Of a DNA stretch of 64,000 nucleotides, positions 17,550 through 27,913 are shown one piece after another (the first letter of the stretch is position 1; the number at the start of each line of letters is the position of its first letter). The stretch covers positions 372,001 through 436,000 of the forward strand of contig NJBM01000001.1 in assembly GCA_005223045.1 (NCBI GenBank), in the 5' to 3' direction. The position numbers were made by a program, and so were the translations under genes. Below the pieces are notes generated by a model. That model saw only the letters and a list, made by a program, of their open reading frames with translations. It was not told where the DNA came from and searched no databases. Source of the stretch: Planctomycetes bacterium B3_Pla. GTDB lineage: Bacteria; Planctomycetota; Phycisphaerae; Sedimentisphaerales; Anaerobacaceae.

Positions 17550-19055
17550 TTACTTTCTCTTGATTGTCACTTTCTCGATTTCGAATTGTCCCATTGTGGT
17601 CACGAGGCTGAAGAAGTCGCCGGGATTGCCGTTGCCGGCGGCCAGGGCGATATGGCCCGCATCGTAACCGCCCCTGCCGGCGCCCCTGAAGGCCGCATCC
17701 AGTCCGATCCATTTGCCGCCGACATAAGCCTGTGTCCAGGCATGACCGCCGAATCCGTTGGCCAGGCCTCGCCACTCGCCTACATACCCCAGCCCCGTCA
17801 CTACCTGGGCCGGAATTCCGACGGCCCGGCACAATGCCGCAGCCAACACCGCGTGCTCCGTGCAATCACCCTGTTTGCTTGAGGCAACCTCGACTGCCGA
17901 GGCGTAGCCGACGGAAAGGTTCTTGTCCTCGACATAGTCGGCTACAAAGGCCTCGATCTTGCCGACTGCCTGGGCAGCATCTTTGGTCTTGCCGACCGCC
18001 CGACGCGCAAGCTCGATTATCGTCTCATGATCGCTTTGTACAAACTGCGTCGGCTCAAGGGCCTCCAGAGCAGTTTCATCATCACCCTCATAAGGAAACG
18101 TCACACCGGCAGGTGCGGCAACAGGCTTGACTGTGATGACTACTTTGCCGTCATCGAGCTTCCTGACCTGTTGATTGTCGTTCGGCGGTATCGTCATTTT
18201 TGCATCAGGGAGGGGGTCCAAGTGGTACGTAACTGACTCGGCAGAGTCAAGATTGTCCAGCGGCACAGGGCTGTCAATAAACATCTTGCCCACTAATTCC
18301 ACCACGTCATTTTTGCCTAATGCGAATTCCTTCGCACAGGCCACCATTTCGGTATTTATCCCCATAGTCGGAGTGACACTCTTTTGCAGGTTGAAATCTT
18401 CATCGTAATAACTCTTGCTGGCCATCTCACCCATTTCCTGCATGCTCAGGATAGTCGTTACCTCCGTCAGCGTTACGACCCTGCCCAACAAATCCACCTG
18501 CTCCTTAGTCCCAACGGTGGTTTTCGCGTCGAGGGCATTCGCCATCGAAGGGTCGAACATACGGTACGAATACTCGGTTCCTTCCTGCAATCCTTTCTCC
18601 TCCTGCAGCAAACGTGCTCCTTCGGCCATTAGCGCGCCGCTGGGCCAATCGACAATACTTTTCTGCTCGGTCCCCGCCGAACGGTTGACTAAAGCCAGCT
18701 TGCCGTCCGGCTGGACAGTGCCGGAGACCTCTGTTTTCATAATGCCCAAATCCTGGACGAGCTCAAAGCTAAGCGGCTTGCCGTCGGGCGTCTCGACCAT
18801 CTCGGCAGTCATGGTCGCGGTCAGAGAAACACCCGCCCTGCTTATCGTCAAGCTCAACTCCTCAGAGGAAGTAACCTTGCCCTCGCTCACCACTCGTTTA
18901 TGTATTGCGTATCCGGCCTTCTTGCCCTCCATTAACACGGCAAAGTACTCGGTTTCGTTCGGCTCGGCCTGCTCCGGCAGCGACTCCGATTTCTTGCGAC
19001 AGCCCGCCACGGCCGCTAACAACAAACAAACCCCAAGAATGCACTTAGTTTTCAT
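17550..19055 (-). CDS. Transglutaminase-like domain lipoprotein
   Basis: A 501-residue product from the ATG at 19055, with GAAGGGA before it. A lipoprotein signal ends at AAVAGC. A long beta-rich region (about 30-330) precedes a transglutaminase/protease-like core: KQGDCTEHAVLAAALCRAVGIPA gives the catalytic Cys, GHAWTQAYVGGKW the His, and GLDAAF the Asp. Such proteins are exported cysteine hydrolases or protein cross-linkers; the substrate is unknown. It converges on recJ with 16 bp between stops. Confidence 0.87.
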   Translation of the reverse strand: MKTKCILGVCLLLAAVAGCRKKSESLPEQAEPNETEYFAVLMEGKKAGYAIHKRVVSEGKVTSSEELSLTISRAGVSLTATMTAEMVETPDGKPLSFELVQDLGIMKTEVSGTVQPDGKLALVNRSAGTEQKSIVDWPSGALMAEGARLLQEEKGLQEGTEYSYRMFDPSMANALDAKTTVGTKEQVDLLGRVVTLTEVTTILSMQEMGEMASKSYYDEDFNLQKSVTPTMGINTEMVACAKEFALGKNDVVELVGKMFIDSPVPLDNLDSAESVTYHLDPLPDAKMTIPPNDNQQVRKLDDGKVVITVKPVAAPAGVTFPYEGDDETALEALEPTQFVQSDHETIIELARRAVGKTKDAAQAVGKIEAFVADYVEDKNLSVGYASAVEVASSKQGDCTEHAVLAAALCRAVGIPAQVVTGLGYVGEWRGLANGFGGHAWTQAYVGGKWIGLDAAFRGAGRGGYDAGHIALAAGNGNPGDFFSLVTTMGQFEIEKVTIKRK

Positions 19056-19275
19056 TACTAAATTCCCTTCGTCAAACATGGACAAGAATCCTGATCCGGC
19101 ATCCTTCGGGCAGGCACGAAGTTGCCGTATGCCGAAGTCCACCAGTGCCGACGATTATAAGCCCGAACCGCACGCATATCATCAGATATTTGCAAAACGC
19201 CCCGAATTGTCTCCGCAACCATCGGCAGACAACACACTCGTCCCAGTTTTTACCACACCAAAAAGCCGGCCGGTG

Positions 19276-19303
19276 TTGAATTATCATCCATTCCGGCTAA
19301 AAT
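19276..19303 (+). promoter_or_regulatory. Candidate murE promoter
   Basis: TTGAAT at 19276-19281, a 16-bp spacer and TAAAAT at 19298-19303. Transcription from here would start near 19310, after the in-frame ATG at 19302, which favours the ATG at 19332 as the murE start. Confidence 0.5.
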
Positions 19304-19331
19304 GGTCGAAGAACTTCTTGTGCGAACGCTT

Positions 19332-20789
19332 ATGACTATTGATGAATTGCGAAATCTGGTCGGCTCGAACGAGGGGCCTGAGATTTGCGTGGACTCCCGC
19401 CTGGTCAGACCCGGGGATATCTTTGTCGCCGTCAAGGGCACGGTTTACGACGGCCACGACTTCATCGGACAGGCTCTCGCCAACGGCGCCAAGTACGTGG
19501 TGTCCCGGAAACAATTCGACGCCGAAAACGGCGACGTAATCGTTGTTGACGATTCTGCCGAGGCGGCGGCCCTGCTGGCTCAGGCACGCAGAGGAAATCC
19601 CGCATCAAGGCTGAGAAATCTGGCCGTGACCGGGACAAATGGAAAAACCACCGTGGCTTTCCTCGTCCGCTCGATAATCCAACGGGCCGGGCAAAAATGC
19701 GGCCTGATAGGTACCGTTATGTACGATACCTGTTCAGGCAGCAATTACGAAGCGCCTCTGACGACGCCTGACTGTTTGGACATAGCCGCCAAACAAGAGG
19801 AGATGGTCAGAAACGGCGCAAAGTTTATGGTCATTGAAGCCAGTAGCCACGCCCTGTCTCAGAATCGCCTGGCACAGATTGATTTCAAAGCCGCAGCTTT
19901 TACCAACCTCGCAGGTGATCATCTGGACTATCACAAGACCACGGAAGATTACTTAGCCGCCAAGACCAGACTTTTTTCAGCTCTTGCCCCGGATGCGACC
20001 GCTGTGCTGAACAAGCAAGCCTCGGAAGCCAAAGTCATTGCCGGAAAGACCGACGCCAAGGTCTTGTGGTACGGCATTGACGAAGAAACCGACCTGACCG
20101 CGCATATCGAATCGATGGATACAAGCGGAACCGTTTTTGCCCTCGAACATTCCGGCCAATCGTCAACCGTAAGAACTCCACTGCTCGGTCTGTACAATGT
20201 CAGTAATTGCTTAGCGGCAGCCAGCTTGTGCCTTGCCGTCGATATCGACCTTGAAACGATTGCGGCAGGCTTGTCAGCCTTAGAAGCGATACCGGGCCGA
20301 CTGGAAAAAGTCGATGCCGGTGACTTTTCCGTAATAATCGATTACGCCCACACGGACGATGCCCTGAAGAACGTTCTGGCCACACTAAAGCCTCTCTGCA
20401 AGCGTAATTTACGAATAGTGTTCGGCTGCGGCGGCGACAGAGACAAAACCAAGCGCCCCCGCATGGCCCGGGTCGCCGAACAGTTGGCCGATTTCATAAT
20501 CGTCACCAGCGACAACCCCCGAACCGAAGATCCCGACGACATCATAAGCGACGTTGTCGCCGGCTTCGATAGCAGCGAGTCCCGGACGATAATTGTAGAG
20601 CCAGACCGAAAGAAGGCCATCGAACTGGCCATAGGAGCAGCCGAAACAGACGACATCGTGCTAATAGCAGGCAAAGGCCACGAGGATTATCAGATTATTG
20701 GCAGCCAAAAATTCCACTTCAGCGATAAGGAAATTGCCGAGGAATGTATAGAGAGACGCAACGGGGGCAGCGGAATCGGTGTGAATTAA
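19332..20789 (+). CDS. murE: UDP-N-acetylmuramoyl-tripeptide synthetase MurE
   Basis: Adds the third amino acid, probably meso-diaminopimelate, to UDP-MurNAc-L-Ala-D-Glu. The 485-residue product shows VDSRLVRPGDIFVAVKG, the ATP loop GTNGKTT, EASSHALSQNRL and the C-terminal GCGGDRDKTKRPRMA. DNPRTEDPDDI is the D-N-P-R motif that reads diaminopimelate in Gram-negative MurE enzymes. murF follows by 45 bp and mraY after it, the conserved order of the dcw cell-wall cluster. Confidence 0.96.
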   Translation: MTIDELRNLVGSNEGPEICVDSRLVRPGDIFVAVKGTVYDGHDFIGQALANGAKYVVSRKQFDAENGDVIVVDDSAEAAALLAQARRGNPASRLRNLAVTGTNGKTTVAFLVRSIIQRAGQKCGLIGTVMYDTCSGSNYEAPLTTPDCLDIAAKQEEMVRNGAKFMVIEASSHALSQNRLAQIDFKAAAFTNLAGDHLDYHKTTEDYLAAKTRLFSALAPDATAVLNKQASEAKVIAGKTDAKVLWYGIDEETDLTAHIESMDTSGTVFALEHSGQSSTVRTPLLGLYNVSNCLAAASLCLAVDIDLETIAAGLSALEAIPGRLEKVDAGDFSVIIDYAHTDDALKNVLATLKPLCKRNLRIVFGCGGDRDKTKRPRMARVAEQLADFIIVTSDNPRTEDPDDIISDVVAGFDSSESRTIIVEPDRKKAIELAIGAAETDDIVLIAGKGHEDYQIIGSQKFHFSDKEIAEECIERRNGGSGIGVN

Positions 20790-20834
20790 CATTTCTCCCT
20801 TTGCTACAAGTTCTTGCCGTACAGGAACTGCAGA

Positions 20835-22262
20835 ATGGAACTGTCAAAAGACAAAGAAATGATAAGATTTTCAATAACAGATTTGGTAAGAATTGTCAGA
20901 TCCAGCGCAGTAGCACCTGAAACCGCAATACGTGATACGCAATACGCAATACGAGACGTTACCGGCGTTAGTACGGACTCGCGAACCACCAAGGCCGGGG
21001 ACTGCTTTTTTGCCATAGCCGGCGAAAACTTCGACGGGCACGATTATGTCTCCGATGCTTTTGCTAAAGGTGCTGCTTGCGCCGTTGTCGGCAAAGAGCT
21101 TGATGGCGATGAATTTGCGGACAAGTGCCTGCTCAGAGTAGAGGATACTGTAAAAGCCCTCGGCGAACTTGCCCGAGAGTATCGCCGAGAAGCCGGCTTC
21201 AAAGTCGTTGCGATAACAGGCTCGGCGGGAAAAACAACTACAAGGCAGATTTGTTATCACGCCTTGAGCCGGCGCTTCGGCGTCCATCAGTCACCGAAGA
21301 GTTTTAACAACAAGATAGGGTTGCCACTGACGCTGCTCGGCGCGGGGCCAGACACTGAGATAGTCGTTGCCGAACTCGGCAGCAATCACCCCGGCGAAAT
21401 ATCCTATCTGACCGGCATCGCCATTCCTGACATCGCAGTTGTGACGAATGTTCATCCCGCCCACCTGGAAGGATTTGGCGATTTGCAGACAATAGCTAAC
21501 GAGAAATCGTCAATTTCAGAAGGGCTGCCACCCCAGGGAGTTCTGATAATCAATGCCGACATTGACATATTGGTCGAGACCTGCCGGGCCGGAGGCGCCG
21601 CATTTGTGACCTTCGGCAAATCAGACGGCGCCGACTACAGGTTGAGCAACATTCGATTTGACGGTCCGGTCAGCCGGTTCACTATCGACGGCACGGAGGT
21701 CCGCCTGCCGTTGGCCGGTCCGGGCAACGTCGAAAATGCACTCGCCGCCTGGACTGTTTGCAGCCAGTTTGGTCTGACGATTGACGATTTTGCGCAAGCT
21801 ATCAAAACTCTGCCGGCCGTTTCCATGCGGAGCGAAGTGCTCCAAATCGGAACACTGACCGTCTTGAGCGACTGTTACAATGCCAATCCCGCTTCAATGA
21901 AAAATGCGCTGGACATCCTGGCCAAACTCGATCCAACCGGAACACGCAGATTGGTCTTTATATGCGGCGACATGGCCGAACTGGGACCGCAGACCGAGCG
22001 CCTGCACGCAGAGCTGGGCGCCTCCGTCCCACAAACCGGGGTCGAATTACTGCTGGCCGTGGGCAAGCTGTCGCAAATCACAGCCGACAGCGCCGCAGCG
22101 AGCGCCGAGCACGATTTGCGGACAAAATGTTTCGACAATACCCTCTCAGCCTGTAATAATCTGCACGAATTCATCAAAGATTACGATATAATACTGGTGA
22201 AAGGTTCGCGCACGGCCGGGCTGGAGACGGCGGTCGAGAAACTGAATGAGCTTTTTTCGTAA
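20835..22262 (+). CDS. murF: UDP-N-acetylmuramoyl-tripeptide--D-alanyl-D-alanine ligase MurF
   Basis: Attaches D-Ala-D-Ala to the UDP-MurNAc-tripeptide. VTGVSTDSRTTKAGDCFFAI, the ATP loop TGSAGKTTTRQ, NKIGLPLTLL, SNHPGEISYL and SDCYNANPASMKNAL are all present. I take the ATG at 20835 with AGGAA seven bases upstream. Residues 30-41 (TAIRDTQYAIRD) are written by a period-7 tandem repeat placed just before the conserved V-T-G-V-S-T-D-S-R strand, an in-frame insertion into the N-terminal substrate domain. Confidence 0.95.
   Translation: MELSKDKEMIRFSITDLVRIVRSSAVAPETAIRDTQYAIRDVTGVSTDSRTTKAGDCFFAIAGENFDGHDYVSDAFAKGAACAVVGKELDGDEFADKCLLRVEDTVKALGELAREYRREAGFKVVAITGSAGKTTTRQICYHALSRRFGVHQSPKSFNNKIGLPLTLLGAGPDTEIVVAELGSNHPGEISYLTGIAIPDIAVVTNVHPAHLEGFGDLQTIANEKSSISEGLPPQGVLIINADIDILVETCRAGGAAFVTFGKSDGADYRLSNIRFDGPVSRFTIDGTEVRLPLAGPGNVENALAAWTVCSQFGLTIDDFAQAIKTLPAVSMRSEVLQIGTLTVLSDCYNANPASMKNALDILAKLDPTGTRRLVFICGDMAELGPQTERLHAELGASVPQTGVELLLAVGKLSQITADSAAASAEHDLRTKCFDNTLSACNNLHEFIKDYDIILVKGSRTAGLETAVEKLNELFS
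20925..20957. repeat. Period-7 repeat (ATACGNN) inside murF
   Basis: Four occurrences of ATACG at exact 7-bp spacing, in frame with murF. The same family appears at 24657-24693, 29781-29797 and 46288-46322. Confidence 0.85.
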
Positions 22263-22303
22263 AGTGTGTCCGGCAGAAAAAGACGCCGCGTACGAGACTT
22301 GGG

Positions 22304-23473
22304 ATGATATACCACTTACTGCGACATTTGCATAACCCGGTCACTAACCGGCCCCTGTTCGGATTCTACGCCTACGAAAACGTCCTGTTCCGTACAGTAG
22401 CCGCAACTCTGACCAGCCTGCTGATCGCCCTTATTATCGGCCCCAGGATTATCCGCTGGCTGATGCGCAAGAAAATAGGCGACCGGCCGGAGTTCCACCA
22501 CGCCACGCTCAACGAATTGACCAAAGAAAAGGCCAACACCCCCACAATGGGCGGCCTGATAATCATCTTTGCGACCTTGGCGGCAACATTTCTCTGGGCC
22601 GACTTGTGGAATCCTTTCGTCCAAAAGGGAATCTTTCTGGTTATATGGTTCGGCGGATTAGGCGGTGTTGACGACTGGTTGAAGCTCACCGCCTCGGCAA
22701 AGCCCCGCAGCAGGAACGGATTGCAGGCATGGGAGAAACTTGTCTTCCAATTCGGCGCGGCCGCGCTGGTAGCATCGTTTCTGTACCTCGATTTCGCCAC
22801 CTTAGGTCCGGACGGCAAGCCTATCGTGGAAGACGGGATCAGGTTCTGGCTGCCTTTCTACGGGGACAGCCTGTGGCTGGCCAACTGGATGTTTATCCTT
22901 ATAGCGATTTTTTATCTTTCGGCCACCAGCAACGCCGTGAATCTCGCCGACGGCATGGACGGGCTGGCAGCCGGATGCGTGGCAATCGTCTCTCTCGTGC
23001 TGGCCCTGCTGTGCTACGTCGCCTCCGAGACAATGGGACGGGCCACACCTGTGACATGGTCGAGTTACCTGCTGCTTCCCCACATTCCGCAAGCCGGGGA
23101 GCTGGGCATCTTCTTTGGGGCGATACTTGGGGCCGTTCTGGGCTTCCTGTGGTACAACTGCCATCCGGCCCAGACTTTCATGGGCGACGTCGGCTCGCTC
23201 CCGTTAGGCGTAGCAATGGGCTACGGCGCCCTGGTGACAAGAAACGAGATTCTACTGTTAATCATCGGCGGCGTATTCGTCATCGAGCTGCTAAGCGTAG
23301 TGCTGCAGGTCGGCTATTTCAAATACACCGGCGGAAAACGCCTTTTTCGATGCGCGCCTATCCATCACCACTTCCATCTTATTGGCTGGAGCGAGCCGCA
23401 GGTGGTAGTACGTTTCTGGCTACTGGCCGCCGCCTTCGCCGCCATAGCCCTGGCCACCCTGAAAATCCGCTAA
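22304..23473 (+). CDS. mraY: Phospho-N-acetylmuramoyl-pentapeptide-transferase MraY
   Basis: Integral membrane enzyme that forms lipid I from UDP-MurNAc-pentapeptide and undecaprenyl phosphate. The 389-residue product has about ten hydrophobic segments and the hallmark motifs TPTMGGL, GGVDDWLKL (catalytic Asp pair), SNAVNLADGMDGLA, MGDVGSLPLG and the CAPIHHHFHLIGW loop. It follows murF by 41 bp. The next genes expected in a full dcw cluster (murD, ftsW, murG) are absent here; the strand switches to the MNT/HEPN pair. Confidence 0.96.
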   Translation: MIYHLLRHLHNPVTNRPLFGFYAYENVLFRTVAATLTSLLIALIIGPRIIRWLMRKKIGDRPEFHHATLNELTKEKANTPTMGGLIIIFATLAATFLWADLWNPFVQKGIFLVIWFGGLGGVDDWLKLTASAKPRSRNGLQAWEKLVFQFGAAALVASFLYLDFATLGPDGKPIVEDGIRFWLPFYGDSLWLANWMFILIAIFYLSATSNAVNLADGMDGLAAGCVAIVSLVLALLCYVASETMGRATPVTWSSYLLLPHIPQAGELGIFFGAILGAVLGFLWYNCHPAQTFMGDVGSLPLGVAMGYGALVTRNEILLLIIGGVFVIELLSVVLQVGYFKYTGGKRLFRCAPIHHHFHLIGWSEPQVVVRFWLLAAAFAAIALATLKIR

Positions 23474-23580
23474 GTCAAGCCTCGATGCGAAACGCTCGTG
23501 CTTTGTGAATCGAGAAACAATCATTCATCGTGATGTTCTTCGATGTGGATTTGGACGCTTTTTCTGTAAGTATTCTTTAC
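23474..23580 (-). pseudogene. Remnant of the 3' end of the small membrane gene at 24371
   Basis: On the minus strand, positions about 23578 to 23525 translate as V-K-N-T-Y-R-K-S-V-Q-I-H-I-E-E-H-H-D-E-stop. The gene at 24371-24655 ends E-P-Y-R-D-N-V-Q-I-H-I-E-E-H-E-D-F-stop. The DNA is recognisably similar (GATGTGGATTTGGACG versus GATATGGATTTGGACG), so the tail exists twice, on either side of the MNT/HEPN pair. Confidence 0.65.
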
Positions 23581-23973
23581 TTACTTGTTTGATATCATTG
23601 CAGTAATTAAATCGATAAATTCAGCAGCGGCAGCAAGATCTTGTTTAATCCCGTCTGGGTCGATTTCTATCAGTTCGCCATAGTCACTTTCCAGGCGGTT
23701 ATCGAACATCCAAGAGTAGAATTTCCCCATTTCCTTTGGTATATCGCCTGTTCTTACGAAGTTCTTGTTAAATAAACCAATTACTCCGCTTTGTTTACTG
23801 CTGGATAGGTCCTTTGTCAGAATAAGTGCAACCACAGCGTAAAAGCATGCATAGTAAATTCGATTGGCTGCACCATAAAGATGGCCGCTATTTACCAATT
23901 CATTTGCTTCTTCGAATGTTTCCTTAGCTCTGCTCAATCTGTAACGTATAAGCTCGGCCTGTCCGTCTGTCAT
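23581..23973 (-). CDS. HEPN-domain protein (UPF0332-like), likely toxin partner of a MNT antitoxin
   Basis: A 130-residue helical protein beginning ELIRYRLSRAKETFEEANELV and containing AANRIYYACFYAVVALIL, typical of HEPN proteins of the UPF0332 type. In HEPN/MNT systems the HEPN protein is an RNase or RNase-like toxin neutralised by the nucleotidyltransferase. The classic R-x4-6-H catalytic pair is not obvious, so activity is uncertain. Its ATG overlaps the MNT stop in an ATGA, giving tight translational coupling. Confidence 0.85.
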   Translation of the reverse strand: MTDGQAELIRYRLSRAKETFEEANELVNSGHLYGAANRIYYACFYAVVALILTKDLSSSKQSGVIGLFNKNFVRTGDIPKEMGKFYSWMFDNRLESDYGELIEIDPDGIKQDLAAAAEFIDLITAMISNK

Positions 23974-24323
23974 GTGACCTTAATTCCTTCTTCCTGGATA
24001 ATCTCATAGAGCGGTGTGGCTTTGCTGATAGGCAGATTCCACTTACGATTGCTCTTTATGATAGAACTGATAACGACATCCTCCGCAAGTGCTATGTCAT
24101 AGAGCAGATCGTGAATATGTCTTTTAGTCTCTACTGGCACTTCTTCATCTAAAAGCACTAATAAATCAACGTCCGATTCCGGCTGAGCCTGACCTCTTGC
24201 CTGTGAACCGTAGAGTATGATCTCCGCGGTGGGATAGTCCGAATGCACTACATCCCGACACCGCAGGAGCACATTCCTGACCTGAGTATGCAGTATTTTT
24301 TCTTTCTCAGCTAAGCTGTACAT
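23970..24323 (-). CDS. MNT-type minimal nucleotidyltransferase (antitoxin)
   Basis: A 117-residue protein with the nucleotidyltransferase signature IILYGSQARGQAQPESDVDLLVLLD (G-S-x-A-R-G then S-D-x-D). The family AMPylates its HEPN partner in characterised systems. I start at the ATG at 24323 (MYSLAEKEK). A candidate promoter, TTGTTC-16 bp-TATACT at 24358-24331, ends only 7 bp before this ATG, so the message may be nearly leaderless. It overlaps the HEPN gene by 4 bp. Confidence 0.87.
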   Translation of the reverse strand: MYSLAEKEKILHTQVRNVLLRCRDVVHSDYPTAEIILYGSQARGQAQPESDVDLLVLLDEEVPVETKRHIHDLLYDIALAEDVVISSIIKSNRKWNLPISKATPLYEIIQEEGIKVT

Positions 24324-24370
24324 GTCAACAAGTATATCGCAGACTGCCACGCGAACAAAAAGAATATCGT

Positions 24371-24655
24371 TTAAAAATCCTCGTGCTCCTCGATATGGAT
24401 TTGGACGTTGTCCCTGTAGGGTTCGGAGGAATTGATCCGGTCTATTTTCCTCTGCATCCAAAAGATTCTTATCGCCGTGACCCCGCAGCCGAAGCCGGCG
24501 ATGCAGAACACCGCCGCGAAGAGTATTGCAAACAACTCTTTCAGGATATAGACAAGAAAACCAAATCCGATCAGCAGCAGCCCTACGACGAAAAGTCCGG
24601 CCGCGAAGTTTCTCGACGCCTGCGAAATTGCGTTCGTGTAAAAACGAAAGCTCAT
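24371..24655 (-). CDS. Small two-helix membrane protein
   Basis: A 94-residue product from MSFRFYTNAISQASRNF with two hydrophobic helices (about 18-37 and 40-62) followed by a basic segment RIFWMQRKIDRIN and an acidic tail QIHIEEHEDF. No family recognised. Frames extending further upstream encode only the period-7 repeat (Y-E-I-R-D-T-N-D-E-I-R-D), so the ATG after the repeat is the likely start. A copy of its 3' end lies at 23525. Confidence 0.6.
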   Translation of the reverse strand: MSFRFYTNAISQASRNFAAGLFVVGLLLIGFGFLVYILKELFAILFAAVFCIAGFGCGVTAIRIFWMQRKIDRINSSEPYRDNVQIHIEEHEDF

Positions 24656-24656
24656 G

Positions 24657-24693
24657 TCTCGTATCTCGTCGTTCGTATCTCGTATTTCGTAAA
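24657..24693. repeat. Period-7 repeat (TACGANN)
   Basis: Five TACGA/GACGA units at 7-bp spacing on the minus strand, immediately upstream of the ATG at 24655 and downstream of the groEL terminator. Confidence 0.8.
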
Positions 24694-24695
24694 GA

Positions 24696-24727
24696 AAAAA
24701 CGGGTCCCGATAATGGGGCCCGCTTTT
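24696..24727 (-). terminator. Intrinsic terminator of groES-groEL
   Basis: On the minus strand GCGGGCCCC, a short loop and GGGACCCG form an 8-9 bp GC stem with one mismatch, followed directly by TTTTTT. It begins 13 bp after the groEL stop. Confidence 0.85.
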
Positions 24728-24739
24728 CAGTTCAATCAT

Positions 24740-26386
<1,647 letters not shown>

Positions 26387-26695
26387 CTACTCGCTTTTCT
26401 TTTTTTTCTTTTCAATCACTGCCATGATATCCGATTCACTCATAATCAGATATTCTTTGCCGTCTATCTTCACTTCCGTCCCGGCATAGCTTGTGAAAAG
26501 CACCATGTCACCCTTTTTTACCTGCAATTCTCTTACAGTTCCATCGTCGAGCACCTTGCCGTCGCCAACGCTGACAATCTTGCCCCTTTGCGGCTTTTCT
26601 TTGGCACTATCCGGCAGGACTATCCCGCCTGATGTTGTGGTTTCTGCCTCGAGACGCTTAACGAGAACCTTGTCTGCCAATGGTCTGATCTTCAT
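26387..26695 (-). CDS. groS: Co-chaperonin GroES (Hsp10)
   Basis: A 102-residue lid protein for Gro[38 protein letters not shown] with the mobile loop, then [35 protein letters not shown] start at the ATG at 26695, preceded by GAAAGGAGTAACAGGAAA. The lysine-rich end KKKKKSE is slightly longer than usual. Confidence 0.97.
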   Translation of the reverse strand: MKIRPLADKVLVKRLEAETTTSGGIVLPDSAKEKPQRGKIVSVGDGKVLDDGTVRELQVKKGDMVLFTSYAGTEVKIDGKEYLIMSESDIMAVIEKKKKKSE

Positions 26696-26818
26696 TTTCC
26701 TGTTACTCCTTTCAAAAAACACTTATTTCTTGTTCTTGCTGATTGCTGATTTTAGTTCGCACGCCAAATGACGTCGCATCTACGATTTACAATTTCGGCA
26801 CTCCAAGTCCGATGTTAT

Positions 26819-27256
26819 TCACTGTTCATGCCGGCCCGCAACCTCCGATTCAAATATGCTGCTGTCATACTTTTTGAGAAATAACCTGTTGAGCAGTTGC
26901 AGCAGGATAAGCATGTCAACCGGTTTGTCGATCACGCTGAAAACATCAAGCCGCAGCGCCTTGCCGAGCAGAGCTTCGCCGGCAGCACTCGTCAACAGGA
27001 TGCACGGCAGCAAAGGATAATCCATCCTGATGATCCTGATAGTGGCCAGCCCGTTGGACTGTTCCGAGTCCATATCCACGATTGTCGTATGAATGCGTCT
27101 CCTCTCGATAATATGGACGAACTCGGTCGCGTTCTCGGCCACGAGCAGATTAACGCCTCTGGGCCGAAAAATCCGGCGAAGCGCCTCCGGCCAGGCCCAG
27201 TCGGCTCCACTGGCCAAAACATTAACTTCCTCAAGTTTTGAAAGGTTCGATACCAT
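26819..27256 (-). CDS. Single-domain response-regulator-like receiver protein
   Basis: A 145-residue protein in which residues from about 20 form a CheY-like fold: the strand TTIVDMDSEQ carries the probable phospho-acceptor Asp, CILLTSA the conserved Thr/Ser, and VIDKPVD the conserved Lys-Pro. The acidic pair expected at the end of the first strand is poorly conserved, so phosphorylation is uncertain. No kinase or output domain is nearby. The frame extends to an ATG at 27322; I favour 27256 because AAGGA precedes it. Confidence 0.72.
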   Translation of the reverse strand: MVSNLSKLEEVNVLASGADWAWPEALRRIFRPRGVNLLVAENATEFVHIIERRRIHTTIVDMDSEQSNGLATIRIIRMDYPLLPCILLTSAAGEALLGKALRLDVFSVIDKPVDMLILLQLLNRLFLKKYDSSIFESEVAGRHEQ

Positions 27257-27322
27257 ATCCGTACATTCCTTAACCTCAGATATTAGCAAACGCTGTGCCA
27301 ATGACTTCGCCCACCAGCCCAT

Positions 27323-27913
27323 CTTACATAACTATCTATCCACAAAAGACTTACGCTACAAGGGCAGATCTGCCCCATCTGCCAAAATCTAACCTCGACA
27401 CCTGTGCTCTGCCAACCTGACAGGCTACAACCCGCCAGATTTCAATTCCAGGCAAGCCGAAAGTGCAGAATAGCCACAGAGGACACAGAGCAATAGTATT
27501 GTCATCCCTGCGGAGGCAGGGACAATAATCAATAGTCAATAATCAATAATCAATCGCCATGGCCCTGCCCGGTCATCCCGACCGAGGCACAGCCGAGCGG
27601 AGGGATCTATTAAACTAAGCGGCAAAGCCTTCCAAATGATAGTAACGTAATCACTATGCCGAACAGAATTGTGACAGTTGTCGTTTTTCGGCTGAAAATG
27701 AGCTTTCATACACGGCGACGCGTGTGTGTTACAAGTAAAAAACAGCGGTAAAGAAGAAACGCCTTTTGTTACGAAGTTATTATTAGAAAATTGAATACAT
27801 ATATAAGTGGAATTTCATTGGAGATTGGTCGATGATATCGTATATTATAGGTGTTCTCTGCCAGTGGCAGCAGAATCCAAAAAGGCTTCTTATCGCTGAG
27901 CCAGCCTGGCGAA
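27323..27913. other. Gene-free region with dispersed repeats
   Basis: No gene seen. 27474-27490 is a period-9 tract (CCACAGAGGACACAGAG), 27501-27520 a short palindromic GTCATCCCTGC-type piece, 27524-27554 a period-7 tract (AATCAAT/AGTCAAT), and 27573-27608 another dispersed type with GTCATCCCGACCGAGG and GGAGGGATC. The AT-rich remainder to 27913 shows nothing I can name. Confidence 0.6.

Noticed and set aside
26696..26818. CIRCE operator upstream of groES
   Set aside because: The TTAGCACTC-N9-GAGTGCTAA pattern is not there; one GGCACTCC fragment has no partner.
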